Part shown: piece by piece, positions 1-8,600 of the stretch
How positions within the stretch are numbered: the first letter of the stretch is position 1
Layout: the number at the start of each line of letters is the position of its first letter
Source: Streptomyces sp. NBC_01689
GTDB taxonomy: Bacteria; Actinomycetota; Actinomycetes; Streptomycetales; Streptomycetaceae
Length of the DNA stretch: 64,000 nucleotides
Assembly (NCBI RefSeq): GCF_036250675.1
Contig: NZ_CP109592.1
Location: forward strand, 3,534,001-3,598,000
Direction: 5' to 3'
The notes under the pieces: model-generated
Told to the model about the DNA's origin: nothing
Database searches by the model: none
Seen by the model: only the letters and a program-made list of their open reading frames with translations
Position numbers and translations under genes: made by a program

Positions 1-108
1 CACCGGGACGGGCGCGGGGTCGTCGGCCGCGGCGACCGAGCCGGCCGCGGCCAGGGGCAGCAGCCCGACAAGCAGGGCGGCGGAGGCGAGCAGGGCGGTT
101 CTTCGCAT
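1..108 (-). CDS. Secreted protein, N-terminal fragment
   Basis: Only the first 36 codons are inside the window. The start ATG follows a GAGGGAAGG ribosome binding site. The fragment begins MRRTALLASAALLVGLLP and continues through a hydrophobic stretch into AAAGSVAAADDPAPVPV, which is a classical Sec signal peptide with an alanine-rich cleavage region. The mature protein lies off the window, so its function cannot be stated. It is divergent from the secreted glycosidase gene, which may mean a shared exported-enzyme context, but that is inference. Confidence 0.7.
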   Translation of the reverse strand, partial: MRRTALLASAALLVGLLPLAAAGSVAAADDPAPVPV

Positions 109-346
109 GTACCTTCCCTCGGCTCTCTTGGTTCACTTATGACTTAGATCACGGCGTGAGTTAACTGAGACCTCGGGGGGCCGTCAAGGCTTCACGTCAG
201 AACCGGTACAGACTCAACTCCCGTCCGGATCAGGGCCGTTGTTCCTTCAAAGTGTGAACGCGCGCCCCCTTGACGCGCCCTGCGAGCCGTCATTTACTCA
301 CGCCTCGCACGCCTCCCCACCCCCACCTCCAGAAGGGCGGCGCCCC
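109..346. promoter_or_regulatory. Divergent intergenic region upstream of GH30 gene
   Basis: These 238 bases separate two divergent genes for exported proteins. The stretch near 130-165 is unusually A/T rich for this genome and probably holds the promoters. I could not assign a definite -10/-35 pair or operator. A TTG at 239 could extend the glycosidase frame upstream, but the extension would precede the signal peptide with a low-complexity proline run, so I treat it as untranslated. Confidence 0.35.
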
Positions 347-2212
347 ATGAGGGGATCCACTCGGGCGGCCCGGCTGATTCTCGCCGGACTGCTCACCGCG
401 GCCGGATTCACGGCCGCCGCGCCCGCGCACGCCGCGGGCGAACAGGTCACCGCCTGGCTGACCACGACCGACGACACCGGCGGCCGCCATGTCGTACGCG
501 GACTCCAGGCCCAGGCGCCGTTCGCCTTCCAGTCCGGCTCCGGCGGCGGTGGCGAGAACATCACCGTCGACGAGAACACCCGCTACCAGACCTTCACCGG
601 TGGCGGCGCCTCCTTCACCGACACCGCCGCCTGGCTGATGAACAGCAGCGGGGCGCTGTCGCAGTCGACGCGGGACGCCACGATGCGCAAGCTGTTCTCG
701 CCGACGGACGGCATCGGCCTGTCCTTCCTGCGCAATCCCATGGGGGCCTCCGACCTCGCACGGTTCGGCTACAGCTACGACGACGTGCCGGCCGGGCAGA
801 CCGACCCGGACCTGACCCGGTTCTCGATCGCGCACGACCTGGCCGACGTGGTGCCGCTGACGAAGCAGGCGCTCCAGCTCAACCCCGCCCTGACGGTGAT
901 GGCCTCGCCGTGGACGGCGCCGGCCTGGATGAAGGACAGCGGATCGCTGAACGGGGGCTGGCTGAAGTCCGAGGACTACGGCGCGTACGCCTCGTACTTC
1001 GTGAAGTACCTCCAGGCCTACCGGGACCAGGGCGTGCCGGTCTCGTACGTCACCGCGCAGAACGAGCCGACCTGCTGCTCGGGCTACCCCTCGATGAGCT
1101 GGAACGCCTCCGGGCTCGCCTACTTCACCAAGAGCGAGCTGCTGCCGAAGCTCCAGGCCGCCGGCCTGTCCACGAAGGTCCTCGCCCACGACTGGAACTG
1201 GGACGTCTACGACTCGTACGCCGCCCAGACCGTCGACGACGCGGCGGTGCGCTCCCACCCGAACTTCGGCGGGATCGCCTGGCACGGCTACGGCGGGGAC
1301 GTGAACAAGCAGACGAGCGTGCACAACCAGTACCCGGGCCTGGACGCCTTCGGCACGGAGCACTCCGGCGGCACCTGGATCGCCAACCAGCAGCGCGAGG
1401 ACATGCTCAACATCGTCGACTACACCCGCAACTGGGCGAAGTCGGTGACGAAGTGGTCGCTGGCCGTCGACCAGAACCGGGGTCCGCACAACGGCGGTTG
1501 CGGCACCTGCAGCGGACTGATCACCGTGCACAACGGCGACGGTGCGAGCGGGAGCGTCGACTACACGGTCGAGTACTACACGATGGGCCACCTGACGAAG
1601 TTCGTCCGGCCGGGTGCCCAGCGGATCGCGTCGACGGCGTCCGCGTCGGTGCCGAACGTGGCGTGGCGCAACCCCGACGGGTCGAAGGCGCTGATCGCGT
1701 ACAACGACGCGTCCGCCGCGAAGACGGTCACCGTCAACTGGGGCTCGCAGCACGCCACCTACTCGCTGCCGGGCAAGACCTCGGCCACCTTCACCTGGTC
1801 CGGCACGCAGTCGGGCGGGGGCGGCGGCCAGTCGGGCTCCTTCGTCGGGCTCGCGGGCAAGTGCCTGGACGTGGCGGGCGGTTCGAGCACCAACGGCACG
1901 GCGGTGCAGCTCTACGACTGCAACGGGAGCGCGGCCCAGAAGTGGGCGGTGCAGGCGGACGGCTCGGTGCAGACGCTCGGCAAGTGCCTGGACGTGACCT
2001 CGGCCTCGACGGCGAACGGCGCCAAGGTCCAGCTGTACGACTGCAACGGCAGCGGCGCCCAGCGGTGGTCGTACAACGCCTCGACGGGTGACGTGGTCAA
2101 CGCCGCGGCCGACAAGTGCCTCGACGTGACCGACAACTCCTCGGCGAACGGGGCCCGGGCGCAGATCTGGACGTGCACGGGCGCGGCCAACCAGAAGTGG
2201 CACCTGCAGTAG
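347..2212 (+). CDS. Secreted GH30-family glycosidase with ricin-type lectin domain
   Basis: This 621-aa exported enzyme starts with the signal peptide MRGSTRAARLILAGLLTAAG and an APAHA-A cleavage site. The body matches glycoside hydrolase family 30, the glucosylceramidase / endo-beta-1,6-glucanase type. The acid/base glutamate lies in QNEP (about E240) and the nucleophile in FGTEHSGG (about E338), a spacing usual for the family. After a glycine-rich linker near residue 490, the last ~125 residues form a CBM13/ricin B domain with QKW, QRW and QKW repeats. It probably acts outside the cell on beta-linked glycans; the exact substrate is unknown. ATG 347 was chosen because it directly begins the signal peptide and has AGAAGGG upstream. 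Confidence 0.88.
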   Translation: MRGSTRAARLILAGLLTAAGFTAAAPAHAAGEQVTAWLTTTDDTGGRHVVRGLQAQAPFAFQSGSGGGGENITVDENTRYQTFTGGGASFTDTAAWLMNSSGALSQSTRDATMRKLFSPTDGIGLSFLRNPMGASDLARFGYSYDDVPAGQTDPDLTRFSIAHDLADVVPLTKQALQLNPALTVMASPWTAPAWMKDSGSLNGGWLKSEDYGAYASYFVKYLQAYRDQGVPVSYVTAQNEPTCCSGYPSMSWNASGLAYFTKSELLPKLQAAGLSTKVLAHDWNWDVYDSYAAQTVDDAAVRSHPNFGGIAWHGYGGDVNKQTSVHNQYPGLDAFGTEHSGGTWIANQQREDMLNIVDYTRNWAKSVTKWSLAVDQNRGPHNGGCGTCSGLITVHNGDGASGSVDYTVEYYTMGHLTKFVRPGAQRIASTASASVPNVAWRNPDGSKALIAYNDASAAKTVTVNWGSQHATYSLPGKTSATFTWSGTQSGGGGGQSGSFVGLAGKCLDVAGGSSTNGTAVQLYDCNGSAAQKWAVQADGSVQTLGKCLDVTSASTANGAKVQLYDCNGSGAQRWSYNASTGDVVNAAADKCLDVTDNSSANGARAQIWTCTGAANQKWHLQ

Positions 2213-2223
2213 ACGGCGGAGTC

Positions 2224-2277
2224 CCGGTACGGGTCCCGCGGCGAGGTCCGCACGCCTCGCCGCGGGACCCGTACCGG
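2224..2277. terminator. Bidirectional terminator, 23-bp perfect hairpin
   Basis: Arms at 2224-2246 and 2255-2277 are perfectly complementary around an 8-nt loop. The hairpin sits between the converging GH30 and cimA genes, 12 nt after the glycosidase stop. No T-tract follows on either strand, which is common for Streptomyces terminators. Confidence 0.8.
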
Positions 2278-2287
2278 ACGGCCCGCG

Positions 2288-3892
2288 CTACGCGGCCGGC
2301 TCGACCCCGGCCCGCAGCAGCCCGTACGTGCACGCGTCCTCCAGTGCCTGCCAGGACGCCGCGATGACGTTCTCGGCGACGCCGACCGTGGACCACTCGC
2401 CCGCACCGTCCGAGGTGGAGATGAGCACCCGGGTCGTGGACGAGGTGCCGTGCTTGCCCTCCAGGATGCGGACCTTGTAGTCCACCAGCTCCAGCGTGGC
2501 GAGCTGGGGGTAGATCTTCTCGAGCGCGACCCGCAGCGCGCGGTCGAGGGCGTTGACGGGACCGTTGCCCTCGGCCGTGGCGACGATCCGCTCGCCCTTG
2601 GCGAAGAGCTTGACCGTGGCCTCGTTGGCGTGGGTGCCGTCGGGGCGGTCCTCGACGATGGCCCGCCAGGACTCGACCTCGAAGTACTTGCGGGCCCTGC
2701 CCTCGGCCTCCGCGCGCAGCAGCAGTTCGAAGGACGCGTCGGCCGCCTCGTAGGTGTAGCCCCGGAGCTCGCGTTCCTTGACCCGCTCGACGACCCGGCC
2801 GACCAGCTCGCGGTCACCGCCGAGGTCGATGCCGAGCTCCTTGCCCTTGAGCTCGATCGACGCGCGGCCCGCCATGTCGGAGACGAGCATCCGCATGGTG
2901 TTGCCGACCTGCTCGGGGTCGATGTGCTGGTAGAGGTCCGGATCGACCTTGATCGCGGAAGCGTGCAGACCGGCCTTGTGGGCGAACGCGGAGACACCCA
3001 CGTACGGCTGGTGGGTCGAGGGCGTCAGGTTGACGACCTCGGCGATCGCGTGGGAGATCCTCGTCATCTCGCGCAGCGCGCCCTCGGGCAGCACCCGCTT
3101 CCCGTACTTCAGTTCCAGGGCCGCCACGACCGGGAACAGGTTCGAGTTGCCGACCCGCTCGCCGTAGCCGTTCGCGGTGCACTGGACGTGGGTCGCGCCC
3201 GCGTCGACGGCGGCCAGCGTGTTGGCGACCGCGCAGCCGGTGTCGTCCTGGGCATGGATGCCGAGCCGGGCCCCGGTGTCGGCGAGGACGGTCGCCACGA
3301 CCGCCTGTACCTGGGCGGGGAGCATGCCGCCGTTGGTGTCGCAGAGCACGACCACGTCGGCGCCCGCCTCGGCGGCGGCCCGGACGACCGCCTTCGCGTA
3401 GGCGGGGTTCGCGCGGTAGCCGTCGAAGAAGTGCTCGCAGTCGACGAAGACGCGCCGGCCCTGCGCGCGCAGATGGGAGACGGTGTCCCGGATCATCTCC
3501 AGGTTCTCGTCCAGGGTCGTGCGCAGCGCGAGCTCGACATGCCGGTCGTGGGACTTGGCGACCAGCGTGATCACCGGGGCGCCGGAGTCCAGGAGTGCCT
3601 TGACCTGCTGGTCCTCGCTCGCCCTGGCCCCCGGCCGACGGGTGGCGCCGAAGGCGACGAGCTGGGCGTGCCTGAAGTCGATCTCCTGCCGGGCGCGGGC
3701 GAAGAACTCGGTGTCGCGCGGGTTGGCGCCGGGCCAGCCGCCCTCGATGAAGCCCACCCCGAAGTCGTCCAGGTGCCGTGCGATGGCCAGCTTGTCCGCC
3801 ACGGTGAGGTTGATGCCCTCACGCTGCGCGCCGTCGCGCAGCGTCGTGTCGAAGACGTGGAACGAATCGTCGAGCTCGCTGGTTTCGGTCAT
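2288..3892 (-). CDS. cimA: Citramalate synthase
   Basis: This 534-aa protein has the HMG-CoA lyase-like TIM barrel of the LeuA/CimA family. The catalytic loop HVFDTTLRDGAQREG is at residues 12-26 and the metal-binding GIHAQDDTGCA is near residue 230, followed by a C-terminal LeuA-type allosteric domain from about residue 400. It condenses pyruvate with acetyl-CoA to (R)-citramalate, a threonine-independent entry to isoleucine. The form with REG and a ~530-aa length matches CimA rather than true isopropylmalate synthase. The ATG has AGGAG nine bases upstream. The ilv and leu genes further along the window support the role, and a terminator-like hairpin lies in its leader. Confidence 0.9.
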   Translation of the reverse strand: MTETSELDDSFHVFDTTLRDGAQREGINLTVADKLAIARHLDDFGVGFIEGGWPGANPRDTEFFARARQEIDFRHAQLVAFGATRRPGARASEDQQVKALLDSGAPVITLVAKSHDRHVELALRTTLDENLEMIRDTVSHLRAQGRRVFVDCEHFFDGYRANPAYAKAVVRAAAEAGADVVVLCDTNGGMLPAQVQAVVATVLADTGARLGIHAQDDTGCAVANTLAAVDAGATHVQCTANGYGERVGNSNLFPVVAALELKYGKRVLPEGALREMTRISHAIAEVVNLTPSTHQPYVGVSAFAHKAGLHASAIKVDPDLYQHIDPEQVGNTMRMLVSDMAGRASIELKGKELGIDLGGDRELVGRVVERVKERELRGYTYEAADASFELLLRAEAEGRARKYFEVESWRAIVEDRPDGTHANEATVKLFAKGERIVATAEGNGPVNALDRALRVALEKIYPQLATLELVDYKVRILEGKHGTSSTTRVLISTSDGAGEWSTVGVAENVIAASWQALEDACTYGLLRAGVEPAA

Positions 3893-3994
3893 GGTGTCTG
3901 GCTCCTGTGTTGGATCTCGGTCTGTACCGGAATGACCGGCTCCACCGTCCCCCCATGATCCCTCGCGCTCCCTTCCCGGCTTGTGGTGGGCCAG

Positions 3995-4027
3995 GAAAAC
4001 GAAAAACCTCTCGCGGGTGCGAGAGGT
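3995..4027 (-). promoter_or_regulatory. Candidate transcription attenuator in cimA leader
   Basis: On the minus strand a 9-bp perfect stem (4019-4027 with 4006-4014, loop of 4) is followed directly by a T-rich run read as TTTTTCGTTTTCC. This is a textbook intrinsic terminator, yet it points into cimA from about 100 bases upstream of its start. That position suggests attenuation of a biosynthetic gene, as in the ilvB leader of this window. A 16-codon GTG frame (4118-4068) contains a Thr-Ile-Ile run but lacks a convincing ribosome site, so the leader peptide is unresolved. Confidence 0.6.
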
Positions 4028-4270
4028 CTGCGCGCGGGTCGAGGACGACGGTGCCCGCCCGTACGTGGTGGTACGTGGCGGTCACTGCGGACCGGCGCGC
4101 CTGCTGCCAATAATCGTGGCGAACGAGAGCACGGAGGCAGTCTGGCACAGCGCCGCCCCCGGGCCCAGATCGTCTCAGGATGCGAGCGGTTCGTCCGTTT
4201 CCGGCGGCGCCTTCCGGCCACCGCCCGTGCCCCGCGCCGCGCCGCACCCGCACCGCACCGGGGCGGCCGC
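4028..4270. other. Intergenic region upstream of cimA
   Basis: This stretch separates the cimA leader from the end of the TetR gene, both on the minus strand, and should contain the cimA promoter. The minus strand carries an A/T-rich GATTATTGG near 4105-4115 that could be a -10 region, but no good -35 was found. I see no credible gene in it. Confidence 0.35.
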
Positions 4271-4304
4271 GGCCGGACCGGACGGGCACCCGGCCGGTCC
4301 GGCC
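4271..4304 (-). terminator. Terminator after TetR gene
   Basis: An 11-bp perfect inverted repeat (4271-4281 with 4294-4304, loop of 12) lies 5 nt past the stop of the TetR-type gene. There is no T-tract. Confidence 0.6.
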
Positions 4305-4309
4305 GGGTC

Positions 4310-4900
4310 TCAGCCGAGCGCCTCGTCCAGGAACTCCTTGACATGGCCGAGGGTCCGCTCCCGGTCGGTGCCGCGCAGTCCGATCGCGACGTGGATGGAG
4401 AAACCGTCCAGCAGGGCCCGCAGCCGGGCGGCGAGGCGGTCCGGGTCGACCTGCCGGAACTCGCCGCGCGACACGCCCTCGGCGATCAGCGCCACGAGGT
4501 CCCGGTGCCAGGCCCCCTCGATGGCGACCTGCCGCTCACGGGCTTCCTCGCCGGCGTTCTGCGAGTGGTTCCAGACCTCCAGCCAGAGCGTCCAGTGCGG
4601 GTCGCGGTGACCCTCGGGCACGTACAGGGCGACGTACGCGTCGAGGCGGCCGCGCGCGGTGCCCGGCGCGGCGAGGAGCCGGCCGCGCTCGGCACCGAGC
4701 CGGCCCTCGCTCCACTCCAGCGTCTGCAGCAGCAGTTCGTCCTTGGAGCCGAAGTAGTAGAGGAGGTGCCCGCTGCTCATCCCGACCTCGCGGCCGAGCG
4801 CCGCCATGGTGAGCTTCTCCAGTCCGCGCTCCGCGATCATGCCCATGGCCACCCCGAGGACCTCCTCGCGGGGCGGTGCGGTGTTGCGGCGACGGGTCAC
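4310..4900 (-). CDS. TetR/AcrR-family transcriptional regulator
   Basis: This 196-aa protein has an N-terminal TetR helix-turn-helix, with LTMAALGREVGMSSGHLLYY and then FGSKDELL at about residues 30-60, followed by a helical ligand-binding domain. GTG 4900 was chosen because GGAGG stands about nine bases upstream and the frame before it looks non-coding. It is the last gene of a minus-strand run after the urease subunits and agmatine deiminase, so it may regulate amine or urea metabolism. The ligand and targets are unknown. BetI-like choline/polyamine regulators have this general layout, but I cannot assign it more closely. Confidence 0.82.
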   Translation of the reverse strand: MTRRRNTAPPREEVLGVAMGMIAERGLEKLTMAALGREVGMSSGHLLYYFGSKDELLLQTLEWSEGRLGAERGRLLAAPGTARGRLDAYVALYVPEGHRDPHWTLWLEVWNHSQNAGEEARERQVAIEGAWHRDLVALIAEGVSRGEFRQVDPDRLAARLRALLDGFSIHVAIGLRGTDRERTLGHVKEFLDEALG

Positions 4901-5061
4901 GGGGCGGCCTCCACGGTCTCCGTACCTTCCGGGGCCAGGCCGGTCCCGGTGATCACTCCGGCCCGGCGGGGACGGCGCCGGCGCACGGCACAGAGCAGTA
5001 CATTCACCCGTACGTTCTACCCGACCCCCGCCCGCGGGGGTTCCCGGGCCCCGCGCGGTGC

Positions 5062-6099
5062 TCAGACCTTCGGCTGCTGCTGGGTGATGCAGTGGATGCC
5101 GCCGCCGCCGGCGAAGACCGCGCGGGCGTCCACCAGGGAGACCGTCCGGTCGGGGAACAGCCCGCGGAAGATCCCGGCCGCGGTCTCGTCCCGCGGGTCG
5201 TCGAAGCCGCAGAGCACGACGCCGCCGTTGCAGAGGTAGTGGTTGATGTAGGAGTAGTCCGCCCAGTGCCCGTCGGCCTCCAGGACGGTCGGGGCCGGGA
5301 CCTCCACGACCTGGAGACGGCGTCCGCGCGCGTCGGTCTGCGCCTTGAGCAGCCCGATGACCTCCTTCGTCACCTCGTGGTCGGGGTGCGCGGGGTCCGG
5401 CTGGTGGTGCGCGACGACGACGCCGGGGCGGGCGAAGGCGGCCACGATGTCGACGTGTCCGAGCGTGCCGAAGCCGTGCGGGGGGTAGTCGCCGGTCAGT
5501 CCGCGCGGCAGCCAGATCGCCTTGCGGGTGCCGAGATGGGCGTGGATCTCCGCCTCGACGAGCTCGCGCGTCCACTCCGGGTTGCGCTCGGCACCCAGCT
5601 GGACGGTCTCGGTGAGCAGAACGGTCCCCTCGCCGTCCACGTGGATCGCGCCGCCCTCGTTGACCAGCCGCGAGGCGTACGTCCGCGCGCCCGCCAGGTC
5701 CGAGACGAACGCGCCGATCTTGGCGTCGTGCCCCCAGCGCGCCCACTCCTGCGCGCCCCAGCCGTTGAACGTCCAGTCCACGGCGGCCAGTCCGCCCTTC
5801 CCGTCGGTGAGGAAGGTGGGGCCGATGTCCCGCATCCAGGCGTCGTCGAGTTCCCGTTCGACGGTGTCGACGCCGGGGCCGAGCAGTTCGGCGGCTTCCT
5901 GGGACTGACCCGGCCCGCACACGACGGTGACGGGTTCGAAACGGCGGACCGCGCGCGCCACCGACGCCCAGGCGGCCCGCGCCCGCGCGAGGCCCTCCGG
6001 GTCGTCGAAGGTGGGGTTCGGGCCCGGCCACGCCATCCAGGTGCGCTCGTGCGCGTCCCACTCGGCGGGCATCCGGAAACCGTCGGAGGCAGGGGTCAT
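5062..6099 (-). CDS. aguA: Agmatine deiminase
   Basis: This 345-aa protein belongs to the agmatine deiminase / peptidyl-arginine deiminase-like family. It opens with RMPAEWDAHERTWMAWP, has the central motifs DDAWMRDIGPTF and GHVDIVAAF, and ends with the catalytic cysteine in GGGGIHCITQQ. It converts agmatine to N-carbamoylputrescine and ammonia in the cytoplasm. The ATG follows GAAGG at the end of ureC, with only 11 nt between genes, so translation is probably coupled. Agmatine also yields urea by another route, which fits the urease genes upstream, but no agmatinase is seen here. Confidence 0.9.
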   Translation of the reverse strand: MTPASDGFRMPAEWDAHERTWMAWPGPNPTFDDPEGLARARAAWASVARAVRRFEPVTVVCGPGQSQEAAELLGPGVDTVERELDDAWMRDIGPTFLTDGKGGLAAVDWTFNGWGAQEWARWGHDAKIGAFVSDLAGARTYASRLVNEGGAIHVDGEGTVLLTETVQLGAERNPEWTRELVEAEIHAHLGTRKAIWLPRGLTGDYPPHGFGTLGHVDIVAAFARPGVVVAHHQPDPAHPDHEVTKEVIGLLKAQTDARGRRLQVVEVPAPTVLEADGHWADYSYINHYLCNGGVVLCGFDDPRDETAAGIFRGLFPDRTVSLVDARAVFAGGGGIHCITQQQPKV

Positions 6100-6110
6100 G
6101 GCGTGCACCT

Positions 6111-7781
6111 TCACAGGAAGTAGAGGCGGTTGAGGGAGACGGAGTCGGCGGCCTCGGAGCGCAGCGGTTCTCCGTCGAGGGTGACCAGGCCGGTGCGCTG
6201 GTCGACGTCGACGGCTCCGGTACGGGAGTTGAGGCGCAGGTCGGCGGGGCCGATCCCGCGGGTGCCGCGCACGGCGACCCGGCGCCGGCGTGTCGGCATC
6301 CGGTCGTTGCCCTGGTCCAGGGCCGCCCGCGCGACGAAGGCCACCGAGATCTCCGCCGGTGTCGCCCCGTGGGCGCCGAACTGCGGTCCCAGGACGAGGG
6401 GTTCGCAGGTGTCGGTGGCCGCGTTCGGGTCGCCGACGACGCCGTACGCCGGGAAGCCCGACTTCAGGACGAGTTGGGGCTTGGCGCCGAAGAACTCGGG
6501 GCGCCACAGCACGATGTCGGCGAGTTTGCCGACCTCCAGGGAACCGACCTCGTGCGCGAGCCCGTGGGCGATGGCCGGGTTGATGGTGAGTTTGGCCATG
6601 TAGCGCAGGACGCGTTCGTTGTCGTGGTCCTCCGGGGCGCCGAACTCGCTCTTCATCTTTCCGGCCATCGCGAAGGTGCGCCGCACGGTCTCCCCCGCGC
6701 GGCCCATGCCCTGCGCGTCCGACGAGGTGATGCCGATCGCGCCCAGGTCGTGCAGCACGTCCTCGGCGCCCATGGTCCCGGCGCGGATCCGGTCACGGGC
6801 CATGGCGGCGTCGCCGGGCAGGTCGGTCTTGAGGTCGTGGACGGAGACGATCATGCCGTAGTGCTCGGCGACCGCGTCCCGGCCGAAGGGCAGGGTCGGA
6901 TTGGTGGAGGAGCCGATGACGTTCGGGACGCCGGCCATCTTGAGGACGTTCGGGACGTGCCCGCCGCCGCAGCCCTCGATGTGGAAGGCGTGGATGGTCC
7001 GGCCGTCCAGCACCCGCAGGGTGTCCTCCACCGAGAGGCACTCGTTCAGGCCGTCGCTGTGCAGGGCCACCTGGACGTCGTGCTCCTCGGCGACGCGCAG
7101 CGCGGTGTCCAGGGCCCGGGTGTGGGCGCCCATGTCCTCGTGGACCTTGAAGCCGCTCGCGCCGCCCTCGGCGAGGGCTTCGACCAGGGGCGCGGCGTCG
7201 GAGGACGAACCCCGGCCCAGGAAACCGATGTTGACGGGCCACGCGTCGAACGCGGCGAAGGCGTGGCGCAGCGCCCAGGGCGAGTTGACGCCGACCCCCC
7301 ACACCGGTCCGAACTCCTGGCCGATGACGGTGGTGACGCCGGAGGCGAGGGAGGCCTCCATGATGCGCGGCGACAGCAGGTGGACGTGGGTGTCGACGGC
7401 TCCGGCGGTGGCGATCAGCCCCTCGCCGGAGACGATCGACGTGCCCGTGCCCACGACGACGTCGACCCCGTCGAGGGTGTCGGGGTTCCCGGCCCGGCCG
7501 ATCGAGCAGATCCGCCCCTCGCGGATGCCGATGGAGACCTTCCGGATGCCCTGTGCCGCGTCGATGACCACCACGTTGCTGATCACGACGTCACAGGTGT
7601 CACGGACGGCGGCGGCCTTGAGGTGCAGTCCGTCCCGGGCGGTCTTGCCGAAGCCGGCCAGGAACTCGTCGCCGTGCCGCTGGGAGTCCGACTCGACGCG
7701 GACGGTCAGCCCCGAGTCGCCCAGGCGGACGCGGTCGCCCGCGCGGGGGCCGTGCGTGGCGGCGTACTCGTACGGATTCAT
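6111..7781 (-). CDS. ureC: Urease alpha subunit, flap Cys replaced
   Basis: This 556-aa protein is close to the usual UreC length of about 570. The nickel site is complete: H132 and H134 (DTHVHLL), carbamylated K212 (SGFKVHEDMG), H241, H267 (FHIEGCGGGH) and D355 (TSSDAQGMG). The flap histidine aligns with H315, but the flap cysteine (Cys319 of Klebsiella urease) aligns with V314 in IVSVHDL. The ATG overlaps the ureAB stop by four bases (ATGA). The gene looks like the second, accessory-gene-free urease set seen in streptomycetes. Urea hydrolysis is likely but unproven because of the flap change and the lack of ureDEFG nearby. Confidence 0.9.
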   Translation of the reverse strand: MNPYEYAATHGPRAGDRVRLGDSGLTVRVESDSQRHGDEFLAGFGKTARDGLHLKAAAVRDTCDVVISNVVVIDAAQGIRKVSIGIREGRICSIGRAGNPDTLDGVDVVVGTGTSIVSGEGLIATAGAVDTHVHLLSPRIMEASLASGVTTVIGQEFGPVWGVGVNSPWALRHAFAAFDAWPVNIGFLGRGSSSDAAPLVEALAEGGASGFKVHEDMGAHTRALDTALRVAEEHDVQVALHSDGLNECLSVEDTLRVLDGRTIHAFHIEGCGGGHVPNVLKMAGVPNVIGSSTNPTLPFGRDAVAEHYGMIVSVHDLKTDLPGDAAMARDRIRAGTMGAEDVLHDLGAIGITSSDAQGMGRAGETVRRTFAMAGKMKSEFGAPEDHDNERVLRYMAKLTINPAIAHGLAHEVGSLEVGKLADIVLWRPEFFGAKPQLVLKSGFPAYGVVGDPNAATDTCEPLVLGPQFGAHGATPAEISVAFVARAALDQGNDRMPTRRRRVAVRGTRGIGPADLRLNSRTGAVDVDQRTGLVTLDGEPLRSEAADSVSLNRLYFL

Positions 7782-8572
7782 CGTTCGTTCCCTTCGGCTT
7801 CCCCGGCACCGGCATGCGGGTCCGCTCCGGCATCGGCACGGGCATCGGAATCCGCCCCGGAGCCGGCACCGGAGTCCGTCCCGGAGTCGGCGCCGGCGCC
7901 GGCGCCGAGGTATCCGCAGGCGGCCGCTCTGCGCAGGGCCTCCTCCCGCGCTCCGGGCGCGTCCAGCGGGCCGTCCACGAGACCGGCGAAACCGATCGCG
8001 ACGCGTGCGCCGCCGATCGGGCGGAGGCCGACCTCGGCGCTCTCCCCCGGGCCGAAGCGGACCGACGAACCGGCGGGGACGGCGAGCCGCATCCCGTAGG
8101 CCGTCGCCCGCGGGAAGTCGAGCCGCGGGTTGGCCTCGAAGAAGTGGAAGTGCGAGGTGACCGAGACCGGGACGGAGGCGGTGTTGGTCACCGTCAGCCG
8201 TACGACGGCCTCGGGCTCGCTGTGCGCGGGCCCCGGCAGCAGGGCGCCCGGCCCGTCCTCCCCCAGCCCCGGGCCGAGGGGGTCGCTCACCACGGCGAGC
8301 CGGGACCCGTCGTCGAAGACCGCCTCGACGTGCACCTCGGTGACGATGTCGGCGACGCCGGGCAGCACGTCGTCCGGGCCGAGCACGGACCGCGCGGCCT
8401 CGACGGCCTCCGCGAGACGGAGCCCGTCCCGGGCCGCCTCGCACACGGTGTCCGCGATGAGCGCGGTCGCCTCGGGGACGTTGAGCCGGAGACCGCGGGC
8501 CCGGCGCGCCCGGGCCAGCTCGGCCGCGCCGAAGAGCAGCAGCCGGTCACGTTCCGTGGGGGTCAGTCTCAC
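7778..8572 (-). CDS. Urease gamma-beta fusion (UreA-UreB) with low-complexity tail
   Basis: This 264-aa protein fuses UreA (about residues 1-95, opening MRLTPTERDRLLLFGAAELA) to UreB (about 100-220, with the conserved HFHFFEANPRLDFPR and YGMRLAVPAG). A single polypeptide supplies both small subunits for UreC. The last ~45 residues are a Gly/Ala/Ser/Asp-rich tail made of short repeats that has no counterpart in standard UreB. The GTG start has a perfect AAGGAGGT. It is first in a run with ureC and aguA. Operator-like repeats lie just upstream. Fusion of UreA and UreB is known; the tail looks strain specific. Confidence 0.9.
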   Translation of the reverse strand: MRLTPTERDRLLLFGAAELARARRARGLRLNVPEATALIADTVCEAARDGLRLAEAVEAARSVLGPDDVLPGVADIVTEVHVEAVFDDGSRLAVVSDPLGPGLGEDGPGALLPGPAHSEPEAVVRLTVTNTASVPVSVTSHFHFFEANPRLDFPRATAYGMRLAVPAGSSVRFGPGESAEVGLRPIGGARVAIGFAGLVDGPLDAPGAREEALRRAAACGYLGAGAGADSGTDSGAGSGADSDARADAGADPHAGAGEAEGNER

Positions 8573-8600
8573 GACGCGGCACCTCCTTGCCTTCCATGAA

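Noticed and set aside
290..2203. Long antisense open frame opposite the GH30 gene
   Set aside because: It is Arg/Val rich, has no ribosome site, and mirrors the third-position GC of the real gene, as expected of a GC-rich shadow frame.
3819..4289. Minus-strand frame running through the cimA leader
   Set aside because: It overlaps the cimA start and the terminator-like hairpin and shows no protein-like composition. Only its short Val-Val-Leu part is of interest for attenuation.
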